A stretch of 39,364 nt of DNA from a virus, in the IMG/VR virus record IMGVR_UViG_3300025325_000070, positions 1 through 39,364 of that record. One strand, 5' to 3'. Both the position numbers and the translations under genes were made by a program. Positions 7,184-13,874 of the stretch are shown piece after piece (position 1 is the stretch's first letter; every line of letters starts with the position of its first letter). Under the pieces are notes generated by a model. That model had not been told where the DNA came from. It did not search any database and saw only the letters and a list, made by a program, of their open reading frames with translations.

Positions 7184-7969
7184 ATGAGCGAACCCACCAC
7201 CCTGGACCTGGCGCCGATCACCCTGCAGCCCCTGGCTACACCCGTGGCCCCTTCCCCGGCGGACATCCTCAGGGCCGTGGTGGAGAAAGGGATCACCCCG
7301 GAAAACATGGCCGTGGTCGAGAGGCTCGCCGGCATGTGTCGCGAGGTCCGGGCCGAAGAATCGAAAACGGCTTTCTTTCGCGCGCACTTCAGGCTGCGCA
7401 AGACGATGCCGGCCATCTACGCCGACCGCGAGGTCCGCACCAAGTCGGGCGAGCTCGCCTTCCAATACTGTTCACCGCAGGAGATCAAGGACGCCCTGGA
7501 GCCGCATCTCCTCCAGCACGGCTTCTCCACCATCGTCGGCCAAGCGCTGGAGAACAACCAGGTCACGGTCACGCTCACCGTCATCCATGAGCTGGGCCAC
7601 AGCGAGTCGCGCAGCTATACCACCCGCGTTTCGCCGGGCACCAGCTTGATGAGCCCCACCCAATGCGACGCCGCCGCCACCACGGCGGCCGAGCGCCAGT
7701 TGCTCATTCGCTTCTTTGGCCTGCGCACCCGGCTCCGGGCCGATGATGACCCGCGCCACGTCGGTGAGTTCATCTCCGCCGCCCTGGCCGAGGAACTGCA
7801 CCGGCGCGTCCAGGATCTGCACGACCGGGTGGATGAAGTGCGCTTTCTCCGGTTTGCCGGCGTCCAGGTGGACGGCTTGCCCGCCCGCACCCATTACCAG
7901 CAGATCATGTCCGGCAAATACGAGGTGCTGGACGCGCAGCTCCGCAAAAAAGAACAGCAAGGCAAATGA
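7184..7969 (+). CDS. erf: ERF-family single-strand annealing protein
   Basis: A 261-residue protein with the ERF family signature: an N-terminal helical region with FFRAHFRLRKTMPAIYADREVRTKSGELAFQYCSPQEIKDALEPHLLQHGFS, then the beta region TVTLTVIHELGHSESRSYTTRV and the characteristic SPTQCDAAATTAAERQLLIRFFGL. ERF proteins bind single-stranded DNA and promote annealing and strand exchange, usually with a partner exonuclease. That partner follows at 7966 with a four-base overlap (ATGA), so the two form a RecET-like pair. High confidence. Confidence 0.85.
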   Translation: MSEPTTLDLAPITLQPLATPVAPSPADILRAVVEKGITPENMAVVERLAGMCREVRAEESKTAFFRAHFRLRKTMPAIYADREVRTKSGELAFQYCSPQEIKDALEPHLLQHGFSTIVGQALENNQVTVTLTVIHELGHSESRSYTTRVSPGTSLMSPTQCDAAATTAAERQLLIRFFGLRTRLRADDDPRHVGEFISAALAEELHRRVQDLHDRVDEVRFLRFAGVQVDGLPARTHYQQIMSGKYEVLDAQLRKKEQQGK

Positions 7970-8646
7970 AAATCGTCCCTTGCGAACAGAACAGCCTGGA
8001 ATGGCTGCGGGCCCGGGCGGGCATCCCCACCGCCAGCGAGTTCGATCAACTGGTCACGCCCAAGGGCGAACTCCGCACCGGGGAAATGCCCCGGAGTTAC
8101 CTGGCCCGCAAACTCGCCGAAGCCTGGCTGGGCGGCCCGTTGCCCGGCTACCAGTCCATCGACATGGAACTCGGCCAGATTCTCGAGGAAGAAGCCATCC
8201 CGTTTTACGAATTGGAGCGCAGCACGTCCATCACCCGGGTCGGCTTCGTCACCACCGATGACGGCCGGCTCGGTTGTTCGCCGGACGGCTTGCTCGGCGA
8301 CCAGAGCGGCCTCGAGATCAAATGCCCGGCCGCCCACACCCACGTCGCCTGCCTCCTGGCCGGCCAACTGCCCGCCGCTTACGTGCTGCAAGTCCAAGGC
8401 GCCATGCTGGTCACCGGGCGCGCCGCCTGGCAGTTCCTCTCCTACCGGCGCCGTTTCCCGGCCCTGTTGCTGGAAATCGAGCGGGATGAGAAGCTGATCG
8501 CCGTCTTGCGGGCAGCGCTGGACGCATTCCTGGAGCGCTTGGACGCGGGCCTGAAACGGTTGACGGAACTGAACGGCGGTCCACCCGCCCGCTTTGCTGC
8601 CCCGCCGGCACCACCCGAACCCAACCCCATCGACCTCATGCCGTGA
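7966..8646 (+). CDS. YqaJ-type alkaline exonuclease
   Basis: A 226-residue PD-(D/E)XK nuclease. QNSLEWLRARAGIPTASEFDQLV is the typical N-terminus, and the active-site series is SPDGLL (Asp107), then LEIKCP (Glu117, Lys119). This family (YqaJ, lambda Red alpha-like) digests one strand of double-stranded DNA to make substrate for annealing proteins. Its start overlaps the ERF stop, which confirms functional pairing. The Pro-rich C-terminal tail is probably disordered. Confidence 0.85.
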   Translation: MKIVPCEQNSLEWLRARAGIPTASEFDQLVTPKGELRTGEMPRSYLARKLAEAWLGGPLPGYQSIDMELGQILEEEAIPFYELERSTSITRVGFVTTDDGRLGCSPDGLLGDQSGLEIKCPAAHTHVACLLAGQLPAAYVLQVQGAMLVTGRAAWQFLSYRRRFPALLLEIERDEKLIAVLRAALDAFLERLDAGLKRLTELNGGPPARFAAPPAPPEPNPIDLMP

Positions 8647-8656
8647 AAACACCCGC

Positions 8657-8881
8657 ATGAACCCCGCCCTGCCACAACTGATTTCCGAGGAAGCGCAGCT
8701 CTGGAATGACTTTCTGCGCGTCGAAGCCGAGCATCAGCCCCCGATTGCCGTGGCGCGCCAGGCATGGTGTGAGGCATTGCTCCGCCTGCAGAAAGCCCGG
8801 CAGATCGCAGCATGGCGCCAAGAATTTGCAGCCTCACTACCGCAACCACCACCCCAACCCCAACCCCAATCCACCCCATGA
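8657..8881 (+). CDS. Small helical hypothetical protein
   Basis: A 74-residue protein, MNPALPQLISEEAQLWNDFLRVEAEHQPP..., strongly helical until residue 60 and ending in a Pro/Gln repeat (PQPPPQPQPQ). It begins 10 bases after the exonuclease stop and its own stop overlaps the next ATG. Unknown function; possibly an accessory of the recombination module. Confidence 0.55.
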   Translation: MNPALPQLISEEAQLWNDFLRVEAEHQPPIAVARQAWCEALLRLQKARQIAAWRQEFAASLPQPPPQPQPQSTP

Positions 8882-9171
8882 TTCACGCCCGTTCTGACTA
8901 CCAACGCATTCAAGACCCCGGCTACACCGATGCCGCGGGCAAACAACACCTCATTCCGAAGGACGAACCAGTCTTTCTCCTCCGCGCCCAGGACCAAACC
9001 GCGGCCCCCGTGCTGCGCCACTGGATCAAGTGCAACCGCAAGCTGCTGAAAACGCAGCGCCCACACCTGAGCGCCGAGCACATCAAAGCGCGGCAGAAGG
9101 CCTTGACCCTGGCCGAAGCCCACTGCTACCGCTTCGAGGATTGGGCGCCCCAAAAACCGGCCGATTGCTGA
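8878..9171 (+). CDS. Hypothetical phage protein
   Basis: A 97-residue protein, MIHARSDYQRIQDPGYTDAAGKQHLIPKDEPVFLLRAQDQTAAPVLRHWIKCNRKLL..., starting in ATGA overlap with the previous gene. The first part, with IPKDEPVFLLRAQD, resembles small phage proteins that occur with replication genes, but no activity is known to me. Part of the same operon. Confidence 0.6.
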   Translation: MIHARSDYQRIQDPGYTDAAGKQHLIPKDEPVFLLRAQDQTAAPVLRHWIKCNRKLLKTQRPHLSAEHIKARQKALTLAEAHCYRFEDWAPQKPADC

Positions 9172-9206
9172 CCCGTAGGGCGCGCCGCTTGGCAGGCGAT
9201 TGCACA

Positions 9207-9371
9207 ATGGAGAAATCATCCATCATCTCAACCGGAAATGGAAGCCGACTGAATGCAGTCGCAGTGAAAACCGGACAGTCACTACCAGCGTGCAAGTGCA
9301 TGGCTTCAAAACTTGTTTCGGAAGGAAAACTCCAACGCTTACAGCGAGGACTATATGGGAGACCACACTAG
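9207..9371 (+). CDS. Small winged-helix-type protein
   Basis: A 54-residue protein from ATG 9207: MEKSSIISTGNGSRLNAVAVKTGQ, then LPACKCMASKLVSEGKLQRL and QRGLYGRPH. The pattern helix, recognition helix, KLxxEGKLQRLQRGLYG (wing) matches the winged-helix domains at the start of AbiEi-type antitoxins and phage regulators. It overlaps the next gene by 17 bases in another frame. Too short for family assignment; a DNA-binding role is likely. Confidence 0.55.
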   Translation: MEKSSIISTGNGSRLNAVAVKTGQSLPACKCMASKLVSEGKLQRLQRGLYGRPH

Positions 9372-10272
9372 CATCGCGTGGTGTGACCACTCGTGGTCGC
9401 CGTGGATCGGCTGCACGAAAGTCTCACCCGGATGCCTTAACTGCTACGCCGAGGCCCGCGACAAGCGGCACCTGCTGGAAGATGTGGACCATTGGGGACC
9501 GGGCAAACCACGGTGGCGGACGCGGGACTGGCGCAAGCCGCGGCGGTGGAACAAATCCGCCGGGCAGCTCGAACGGCGGCCGCGCGTGTTCCCCAGCCTG
9601 TGCGACTGGCTGGACCCGGAGGTCCCGATTGAGTGGCTGGCGGATCTGCTCGCGGTGATCCACGACACACCGCGCCTCGACTGGCTGTTGCTGACGAAGC
9701 GCCCGGAGCTATGGCCTGCGCGCGTATATTCTGCGGTTCACGTCCGCCATCACTGGGCGGTGGACTGGTTGAACGGCACCCCGCCCCCCAACGTCTGGAT
9801 CGGTGTGTCGGTTGAGGACCAGGAGCGAGCCGACGAACGCATCCCCGCATTGCTGCACATCCCGGCGCACATCCGCTGGCTATCGTGCGAGCCGTTGCTG
9901 GGGCCGATCATGTTAGACCGCAGTTGGCTGACCGGGGATAGCTGGGAGACGCCAATCGGCCGGCACATGGACTGGGTTGTGATCGGAGGGGAGAGCGGAC
10001 TTCAGGCCCGGCCGTGCCATCTCGCCTGGATTCGCAGCATCCGGGACCAGTGCCGGGGCGCTCAAGTGCCGGTGTTCGTCAAACAATGCTCTGGGCAAAG
10101 ACCGGGACAGCAAGGTCTGATTCCAGACGAACTATGGAATATAAAACAATTCCCAGAATCGGACCGGACCGAATTTTCACGGCGAAAGAACAGCCTATCC
10201 AAGACCGCCGCGATACTCCCGCCCGCTGAGCGGAGCGGGAGTCCATTTGAAGCACTATCAGTTCATGCATGA
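9355..10272 (+). CDS. Gp37/Gp68-like (DUF5131) phage protein
   Basis: A 305-residue protein with the family hallmark near the N-terminus: HTSIAWCDHSWSPWIGC, then TKVSPGCLNCYAE (Cys20, Cys27 and Cys30). Later segments LDWLLLTKRPE, NVWIGVSVEDQERADERIP, IRWLSCEPLLGPI and MDWVVIGGESG, then ARPCHLAWIRSIRDQC are diagnostic. The cysteine cluster suggests a metal or Fe-S site, and the family has been compared with radical-SAM folds; the reaction is not established. The last 40 residues after PVFVKQCSGQ diverge from the usual short end, and the stop overlaps the next gene. Confidence 0.8.
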   Translation: MGDHTSIAWCDHSWSPWIGCTKVSPGCLNCYAEARDKRHLLEDVDHWGPGKPRWRTRDWRKPRRWNKSAGQLERRPRVFPSLCDWLDPEVPIEWLADLLAVIHDTPRLDWLLLTKRPELWPARVYSAVHVRHHWAVDWLNGTPPPNVWIGVSVEDQERADERIPALLHIPAHIRWLSCEPLLGPIMLDRSWLTGDSWETPIGRHMDWVVIGGESGLQARPCHLAWIRSIRDQCRGAQVPVFVKQCSGQRPGQQGLIPDELWNIKQFPESDRTEFSRRKNSLSKTAAILPPAERSGSPFEALSVHA

Positions 10273-10778
10273 AACTCATCGGCATTGATCCCGGCCTGGA
10301 TGGCGGCGTGGCCTTGTTGGGCGGCGGCGAAGATGGCGAGCTCGTGCACACCTGGATCACGCCCACCCTGCCGCATCCCTCCGGCAAAGGCCACCGCCGC
10401 GAATACGATGTGCCCGCCATGCGCCGGCTGCTCGGCGCGACGGTGGACCTGGCCGTCATTGAATCTGCCCAAGCCAGGCCCGGCCAGGGCGTCAGCTCCA
10501 TGTTCTCGATTGGCAAAGGCTTTGGCCTCTGGCTGGGCCTGCTGGCGGGCCTGGGCATCCCTTACGACATCGTGCATCCCCGCCGCTGGAGTGGCGCCAT
10601 GCTGGCAGACGTGGCCAAAGGCGACACCGAGGCCGCCGCCGCTGTGGTGGCCACCCGGCTCTTCCCCGCCTTGGACCTGCGCGCCTCGCCCCGCTGCCGC
10701 AAACTTCATTCCGGCATGGTGGACGCCCTGCTGATCGCGGAATGGAAGCGCCGGCAACTGCTGAACACGCCTCGATGA
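10269..10778 (+). CDS. RuvC-like Holliday junction resolvase
   Basis: A 169-residue RNase H-fold nuclease. Asp7 in LIGIDPGLDGGVAL, Glu65 in LAVIESAQ and Asp152 in HSGMVDALLIAEW form the expected acidic site, with GVSSMFSIGKGFGLWLGLLAGLGIPYDIVHPRRW as the family core. Phage members resolve branched DNA before packaging. It overlaps both neighbours by four bases, so it belongs to the replication and recombination operon. Confidence 0.85.
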   Translation: MKLIGIDPGLDGGVALLGGGEDGELVHTWITPTLPHPSGKGHRREYDVPAMRRLLGATVDLAVIESAQARPGQGVSSMFSIGKGFGLWLGLLAGLGIPYDIVHPRRWSGAMLADVAKGDTEAAAAVVATRLFPALDLRASPRCRKLHSGMVDALLIAEWKRRQLLNTPR

Positions 10779-11458
10779 AGCGCTTCACCGCCACTGAACA
10801 ATGGGACAAAGAATGGCACCGCAAACTGGATTGCCGGCTCAAATGTTTCTGGGCCTACCTCTGCGCCAAGTGCAACGCCATCGGCGTTTGGGAACCGGAT
10901 TTCGAGTTGGCTAGCTTCCAGATCGGCGGGCCCGTCAGCGCCCAAGACCTGGCCCATTTCCAAGGGCGCGTCCAGAGGCTCGCCGACGGCAAATGGTGGC
11001 TCATTGGCTTCATTGAATTTCAATACGGCCAACTGTCGGAGACCTGTCCCGCCCATAAGCCGATCTTACGCTTGCTGGCCGCCCAACCCGAGGTGCGCAT
11101 CCTCCTCGCCGCTAGCCTACCCCATACCCTATTTAATAGGGTATTTACTACCTCTCTTAATACCCATCCCTCAAATACCCTATGCAATAGGGTACAGGAA
11201 GAGGAAAAGGAAAAGGAAGAGGAAAATAATAAGAAAAAGAATAAGGGGGGTCCAGGGGGGGAAAGGGAATCGGCCACCGCCCGGCTCTGGGCGCTCCGCC
11301 AACGCCTGGACGCCTTGGAAAAGCTGCTCCAGCCGCATGAACACGCCCAGGCCCGCGAGCTGCCGGAGAAGAACCGCGACCAAATCCTGGCCTGGCGCCG
11401 CCAGCGCCGGGAGTTGCTGGCCCAGATCGCCCAACCCCAAAACCCATGCCCGGCTTGA
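10775..11458 (+). CDS. Replication-initiator-like winged-helix protein
   Basis: A 227-residue protein. The N-terminus, TATEQWDKEWHRKLDCRLKC, then FWAYLCAKCNAIGVWEPDFELASFQIG, fits phage replisome-organiser proteins with an N-terminal winged helix. A middle part is encoded by paired palindromes (11125-11195) and reads as repeated LFNRV/LCNRV. A very charged linker (EEEKEKEEENNKKKNK) follows, then a helical C-terminus. An initiator gene with an origin inside it, as in lambda O, is the natural reading. It precedes the cassette region and is the last gene of the replication operon. Confidence 0.6.
   Translation: MKRFTATEQWDKEWHRKLDCRLKCFWAYLCAKCNAIGVWEPDFELASFQIGGPVSAQDLAHFQGRVQRLADGKWWLIGFIEFQYGQLSETCPAHKPILRLLAAQPEVRILLAASLPHTLFNRVFTTSLNTHPSNTLCNRVQEEEKEKEEENNKKKNKGGPGGERESATARLWALRQRLDALEKLLQPHEHAQARELPEKNRDQILAWRRQRRELLAQIAQPQNPCPA
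11125..11195. other. Paired palindromes, candidate replication origin
   Basis: ATACCCTATTTAATAGGGTA (11125-11144) and ATACCCTATGCAATAGGGTA (11176-11195) are near-perfect palindromes with the same arms, about 50 bp apart centre to centre, with related half sites (ATACCC) between. They lie inside the replication-initiator-like gene, in an A/T-rich stretch of otherwise GC-rich DNA. This is a typical layout for initiator binding sites. Confidence 0.45.
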
Positions 11459-11723
11459 AACCAACCACTTATGACAACCAGAGCGCCGAGACCAGAGCGC
11501 CGAGGTTGGGTAGAAAGAGATTCCTTGGCCTCTGGGCGCCACCAGGACGCATCGTAGGGGGCGGGCAGGTAGGAAGCAACCACCTCGGCGTTGCGACGCC
11601 GTGGCGGGCCATTTCCGCGCGATGGCGGGCCATTGGCGGCGAGACCGGTGGGGCGCCCCGGCGCGGTGGCAGCCCTGGACAAGGCCCCAGGCAATCCGTC
11701 GCACGATGGAGTGGGGCGGCGGT
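11459..11723. other. Intergenic stretch with short direct repeats
   Basis: No gene is convincing here. There are two short direct repeats: CAGAGCGCCGAG twice at about 11479-11503, and TGGCGGGCCATT twice at about 11602-11634. The stretch marks the transition from the replication operon to the cassette region. Confidence 0.4.
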
Positions 11724-11774
11724 ATGAGCAACACAGAACGCGCCAACGGCGGTTGTGTCCAGCGCCTGGTGAGG
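11724..11774 (+). other. Right half of an attC-like site
   Basis: GTGTCCAGCGCCTGGTGAGG (ending 11774) matches the right arm of the complete sites (compare CTCCAGCGCCTGGTTAGAC at 16709-16726), but no left arm with a YYYAAC box is visible upstream. It is the left border of the first cassette cluster. Confidence 0.45.
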
Positions 11775-12035
11775 AGACGGCTCACCGCAAAAGACTGGGA
11801 TGACGCCGCCGACCTTTTCGAGCAAGGTGCGGTACAAGCCGAGGAAGCATCGCCAACCACGCACACCACCGCCGCCGCTAAATATGCTGTCGAGCGGATG
11901 AACAGCCTCGCCATGTTCGCAACTCGCAAGTCCGTGGAAATGAGAACCCGTGAACGCATGGAGTCTCCTAACGAAAAAGCTGAGCCACTGCCGCCCGACG
12001 GCGACGGTGGTGCGCAGAAAGGACAATCGAAATGA
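11724..12035 (+). CDS. Cassette gene, hypothetical; starts in attC half site
   Basis: A 103-residue frame from ATG 11724: MSNTERANGGCVQRLVRRRLTAKDWDDAADLFEQGAVQAEE... The first 17 residues are encoded by an attC right arm, so the own sequence of the cassette begins near residue 18. The helical middle (TAAAKYAVERMNSLAMFATRKSVEMRTRERM) has no recognisable domain. The C-terminus (SPNEKAEPLPP) is encoded by the next attC. Unknown function. Confidence 0.5.
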   Translation: MSNTERANGGCVQRLVRRRLTAKDWDDAADLFEQGAVQAEEASPTTHTTAAAKYAVERMNSLAMFATRKSVEMRTRERMESPNEKAEPLPPDGDGGAQKGQSK

Positions 12036-12091
12036 AATCAAACTCGAAACGGAAAGCGGGGCGGCGGGTAGGTGCAGCGCCCTTGTTAGAC
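11966..12091 (+). other. Integron-type attC site 1
   Basis: Left box TCCTAAC (11966-11972), then GAAAAAGCTGAGCCACTGCC; right arm GGGGCGGCGGGTAGGTGCAG, then CGCCCTTGTTAGAC ending 12091. The arms pair with small bulges. The loop carries a ribosome binding site (CAGAAAGGACA) and the ATG of the next gene at 12032. Confidence 0.75.
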
Positions 12092-12771
12092 CACACCATT
12101 GCGGATGCTGACATCATCGGATACGGCACAGCAGCGGTGAAAACATCCGCTGGCCTCATGCACGTCATTATCAGGTCTGGCAGTCCAACATTCAAGCGTC
12201 TCGAAAAGCTCATGCGAAGTGGGCGGTCGCTGTGGTCTAACGACCGAACTGAGCGACAGCCGCCGACCACGACTGTCGCCGACACGAAAGACCTATGAAA
12301 AATCCAAACCTCACGAAACGGAAAGGCGGGCGGCTGTTCGCCCTTGTTCGGCGTATGAAAACTAGCTATCAACACTCTGAATCGTTGCTCGCACGGTATC
12401 GAGAAGGGCTTTGGATTCTCGATCATCTCCGTCAAAAATCTCCTGACGGAGCTTGTAGTGAGCCTCGCGAGCCTCTCCACGCAATCCAACCTCATCATAT
12501 GAACAAGCCAGTTTCTTCGCTCAATGACATCATCGAGATGGTCAAACTCAGCATACGTAACCTTCAGTTTGAGAAGCTCTTTTTTGAGGGCACCGAGTAT
12601 CTGAAGCCTGAGACGCGCAAACTCGCGGATGAACTCATCGACCGCGCTCTTTGGTTGCTTGCGCTCTATGAGAATCATCGTCGCGAGCATGACCTCAATC
12701 CCCTGACAAATCAGGATGCACTTCCCGATGTTTGCGGTCATTGCCTTCAGTTCCGTAGGGATGTCGGTCAT
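11968..12771 (-). CDS. Reverse-oriented cassette protein, helical, HEPN-like appearance
   Basis: On the minus strand from ATG 12771: MTDIPTELKAMTANIGKCIL, then ICQGIEVMLATMILIERKQ, FIREFARLRLQILGALKKELLKLK and FDHLDDVIERRNWLVHMMR. A helical bundle with a late RN-x-LVH motif recalls HEPN-type proteins, many of which are RNases, but this is a weak resemblance. Only about 141 residues lie in the cassette; the frame then reads through attC site 2 and the next cassette to 11968, so the true C-terminus is unclear. The plus-strand frame over the same DNA looks less protein-like. Confidence 0.5.
   Translation of the reverse strand: MTDIPTELKAMTANIGKCILICQGIEVMLATMILIERKQPKSAVDEFIREFARLRLQILGALKKELLKLKVTYAEFDHLDDVIERRNWLVHMMRLDCVERLARLTTSSVRRFLTEMIENPKPFSIPCEQRFRVLIASFHTPNKGEQPPAFPFREVWIFHRSFVSATVVVGGCRSVRSLDHSDRPLRMSFSRRLNVGLPDLIMTCMRPADVFTAAVPYPMMSASAMVWSNKGAAPTRRPAFRFEFDFISIVLSAHHRRRRAAVAQLFR
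12032..12298 (+). CDS. Cassette gene, hypothetical; start in attC loop
   Basis: An 88-residue frame: MKSNSKRKAGRRVGAAPLLD, then HTIADADIIGYGTAAVKTSAGLMHVIIRSGSPTFKRLEKLMRSG and an attC-encoded tail (SNDRTERQPPTTT). The start and Shine-Dalgarno-like AGAAAGGA lie in the loop of the preceding attC, and ATGA overlaps the previous stop. The TM-free alpha/beta pattern is unrecognised. Confidence 0.5.
   Translation: MKSNSKRKAGRRVGAAPLLDHTIADADIIGYGTAAVKTSAGLMHVIIRSGSPTFKRLEKLMRSGRSLWSNDRTERQPPTTTVADTKDL
12235..12352 (+). other. Integron-type attC site 2
   Basis: Left box GTCTAAC (12235-12241), left arm CGAACTGAGCGACAGCCGCCG; right arm CGGGCGGCTGTTCGCCCTTG and right box GTTCGGC (12346-12352). GACAGCCGCC pairs with GGCGGCTGTTC apart from one bulge. 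It separates the previous cassette from one with a reverse-oriented gene. Confidence 0.8.
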
Positions 12772-12956
12772 ATCAACTCGCAACTACTGAACGTGGTGTC
12801 GCCGAATTGTTCGGCGACTTGTGGTCTGCGCTGCACCAGAGGACATACTCTGGTCCCGACTGACTATCGTTACAAGGCTGCGCTGAAAAGTGGCAGATGT
12901 CCGATGCGGATAAAAACCGACCCGTGGCACTATAGGACATGCGGGCGCGCTCTTTC

Positions 12957-13049
12957 GCCGAACGACCAAGCTGAGGCAAGCGGCGCACGCGGGCGTCCGA
13001 TTGCCAACCCAGATGCGCCCGCCGCTTTGCCTCCAGCGCATGGTTGGGC
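12957..13049 (+). other. Integron-type attC site 3
   Basis: Left box GCCGAAC (12957-12963); left arm AAGCTGAGGCAAGCGGCG; right arm CGCCGCTTTGCCTCCAGCGC; right box GTTGGGC (13043-13049). The arms are complementary except for the displaced bases expected in attC sites. Confidence 0.8.
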
Positions 13050-13075
13050 ATCACGGTCGAACTCGAAATAAATGT

Positions 13076-13426
13076 ATGAACGAACAAACACAGCAACTCA
13101 TCGAAAAGCTCGCAGAGAAACTCGGCACGACTGCCGAACACCTGTGGGCGGTGCATCTGCGACAAGCGCCGATAACCAGCACGACCGAAGCAATCGCGCT
13201 CTGCATCTACGCTGCCGTGATGGTCTTGGGCTACCGGCTCGTGCGTGATAAAACCAAGGATGACGGCGACTGGAACGACAACTGTGGAAGCATCGCGCTG
13301 CCGTGGCTAATCTGGGGCGTCGGAACGCTCTGTCTGCTCATCGCACTGTGCTGCTCTGTCAGCAACATCGTGGCCGGATTCGTGAACCCTGAATACTGGG
13401 CGCTCAAGCAAGTCATGGGTAACTGA
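13076..13426 (+). CDS. Cassette membrane protein
   Basis: A 116-residue protein from ATG 13076: MNEQTQQLIEKLAEKLGTTAEHLWAVHLRQAPI, then two transmembrane segments (TEAIALCIYAAVMVLGYRL and ALPWLIWGVGTLCLLIALCC). The amphipathic N-terminal helix followed by two membrane spans is a pattern I associate with phage and cassette-borne small membrane proteins. It lies in one complete cassette after attC site 3. A membrane effector or superinfection-exclusion role is possible but not shown. Confidence 0.6.
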   Translation: MNEQTQQLIEKLAEKLGTTAEHLWAVHLRQAPITSTTEAIALCIYAAVMVLGYRLVRDKTKDDGDWNDNCGSIALPWLIWGVGTLCLLIALCCSVSNIVAGFVNPEYWALKQVMGN

Positions 13427-13526
13427 TGTAGCAGTGACGCCAGAAAGGACACATGACGACCGAATTAACCGAGACTCAACCGAAGCCAGAAGCGGGGCGG
13501 CCGTTAGCTCCAACCGCCGGGTCGGC
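13417..13526 (+). other. Degenerate attC site 4
   Basis: The left box is GGGTAAC (13417-13423) at the end of the membrane-protein gene. The right side CGGGGCGGCCGTTAGCTCCA and CCGCCGGGTCGGC (ending 13526) resembles other right arms, but the arms pair poorly. The loop has AGAAAGGACAC directly before the ATG at 13453, almost identical to site 1. Confidence 0.4.
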
Positions 13527-13794
13527 GACGTGGTGCGGACTGAAAGACGACCCGACCTTCGTGCAATGCTGCTGCAACTGCAAGCATCTGCATCCAGTCC
13601 ACTATCACTGCGGCACAGAGCCACAGCCGACGGATGAGCAAAAGAAAGCGGCAGGCATCAAAGGCCGCTGCGTCTGTGGCGTGCAAAAAGGCTGGGCGTG
13701 TCACAACCCGGAAATGGACGGAAGAATTTTCGACAACTGGCCGCAGCACTCAGGCGGGTGCGAGTGCTACGATCCGAAGTCGTCTAACGACTGA
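13453..13794 (+). CDS. Cysteine-rich cassette protein
   Basis: A 113-residue protein from ATG 13453 with a good Shine-Dalgarno (AAAGGA) in the attC loop. The first 25 residues are attC-encoded. The core has many metal-type ligands: TWCGLKDDPTFVQCCCNCKH, then HYHCG, RCVCGVQKGWACHNPE and GGCECYDP. At least 11 cysteines suggest a zinc-binding or small Fe-S fold. Similar Cys-rich short proteins are common in phage accessory regions. The C-terminus SSND is encoded by the next attC box. Confidence 0.6.
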   Translation: MTTELTETQPKPEAGRPLAPTAGSATWCGLKDDPTFVQCCCNCKHLHPVHYHCGTEPQPTDEQKKAAGIKGRCVCGVQKGWACHNPEMDGRIFDNWPQHSGGCECYDPKSSND

Positions 13795-13874
13795 ACTGAG
13801 CAACCCGGCCCATGAAGACTAACGACTGCAACGAAGACGCAAGGGCCGGGTCCGCTCCGGTGAGCTTGTTAGCT
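13782..13874 (+). other. Integron-type attC site 5, at the 5' end of dnaB
   Basis: Left box GTCTAAC (13782-13788); left arm CTGAACTGAGCAACCCGGCCC; right arm GGGCCGGGTCCGCTCCGGTG; right box GTTAGCT (13868-13874). GGGCCGGGT pairs with the left arm. The loop holds the ATG at 13812 of the dnaB frame. Confidence 0.8.

Noticed and set aside
6290-7465. 391-codon open frame on the minus strand
   Set aside because: It is antisense to the DUF2303 and ERF genes, which have clear family patterns; long antisense frames are expected in GC-rich DNA.
12799-12819. Hairpin GTCGCCGAA-TTG-TTCGGCGAC as another attC
   Set aside because: The stem is perfect but lacks the box layout and displaced bases of attC; it may be a promoter-proximal hairpin or chance.
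12295-13071. 258-codon plus-strand frame starting in the attC at 12235
   Set aside because: The opposite strand gives a better protein (helical, with a RN-x-LVH motif) from 12771; the plus frame runs through attC site 3 without a stop. Its start in an attC loop is noted in the finding on start codons.
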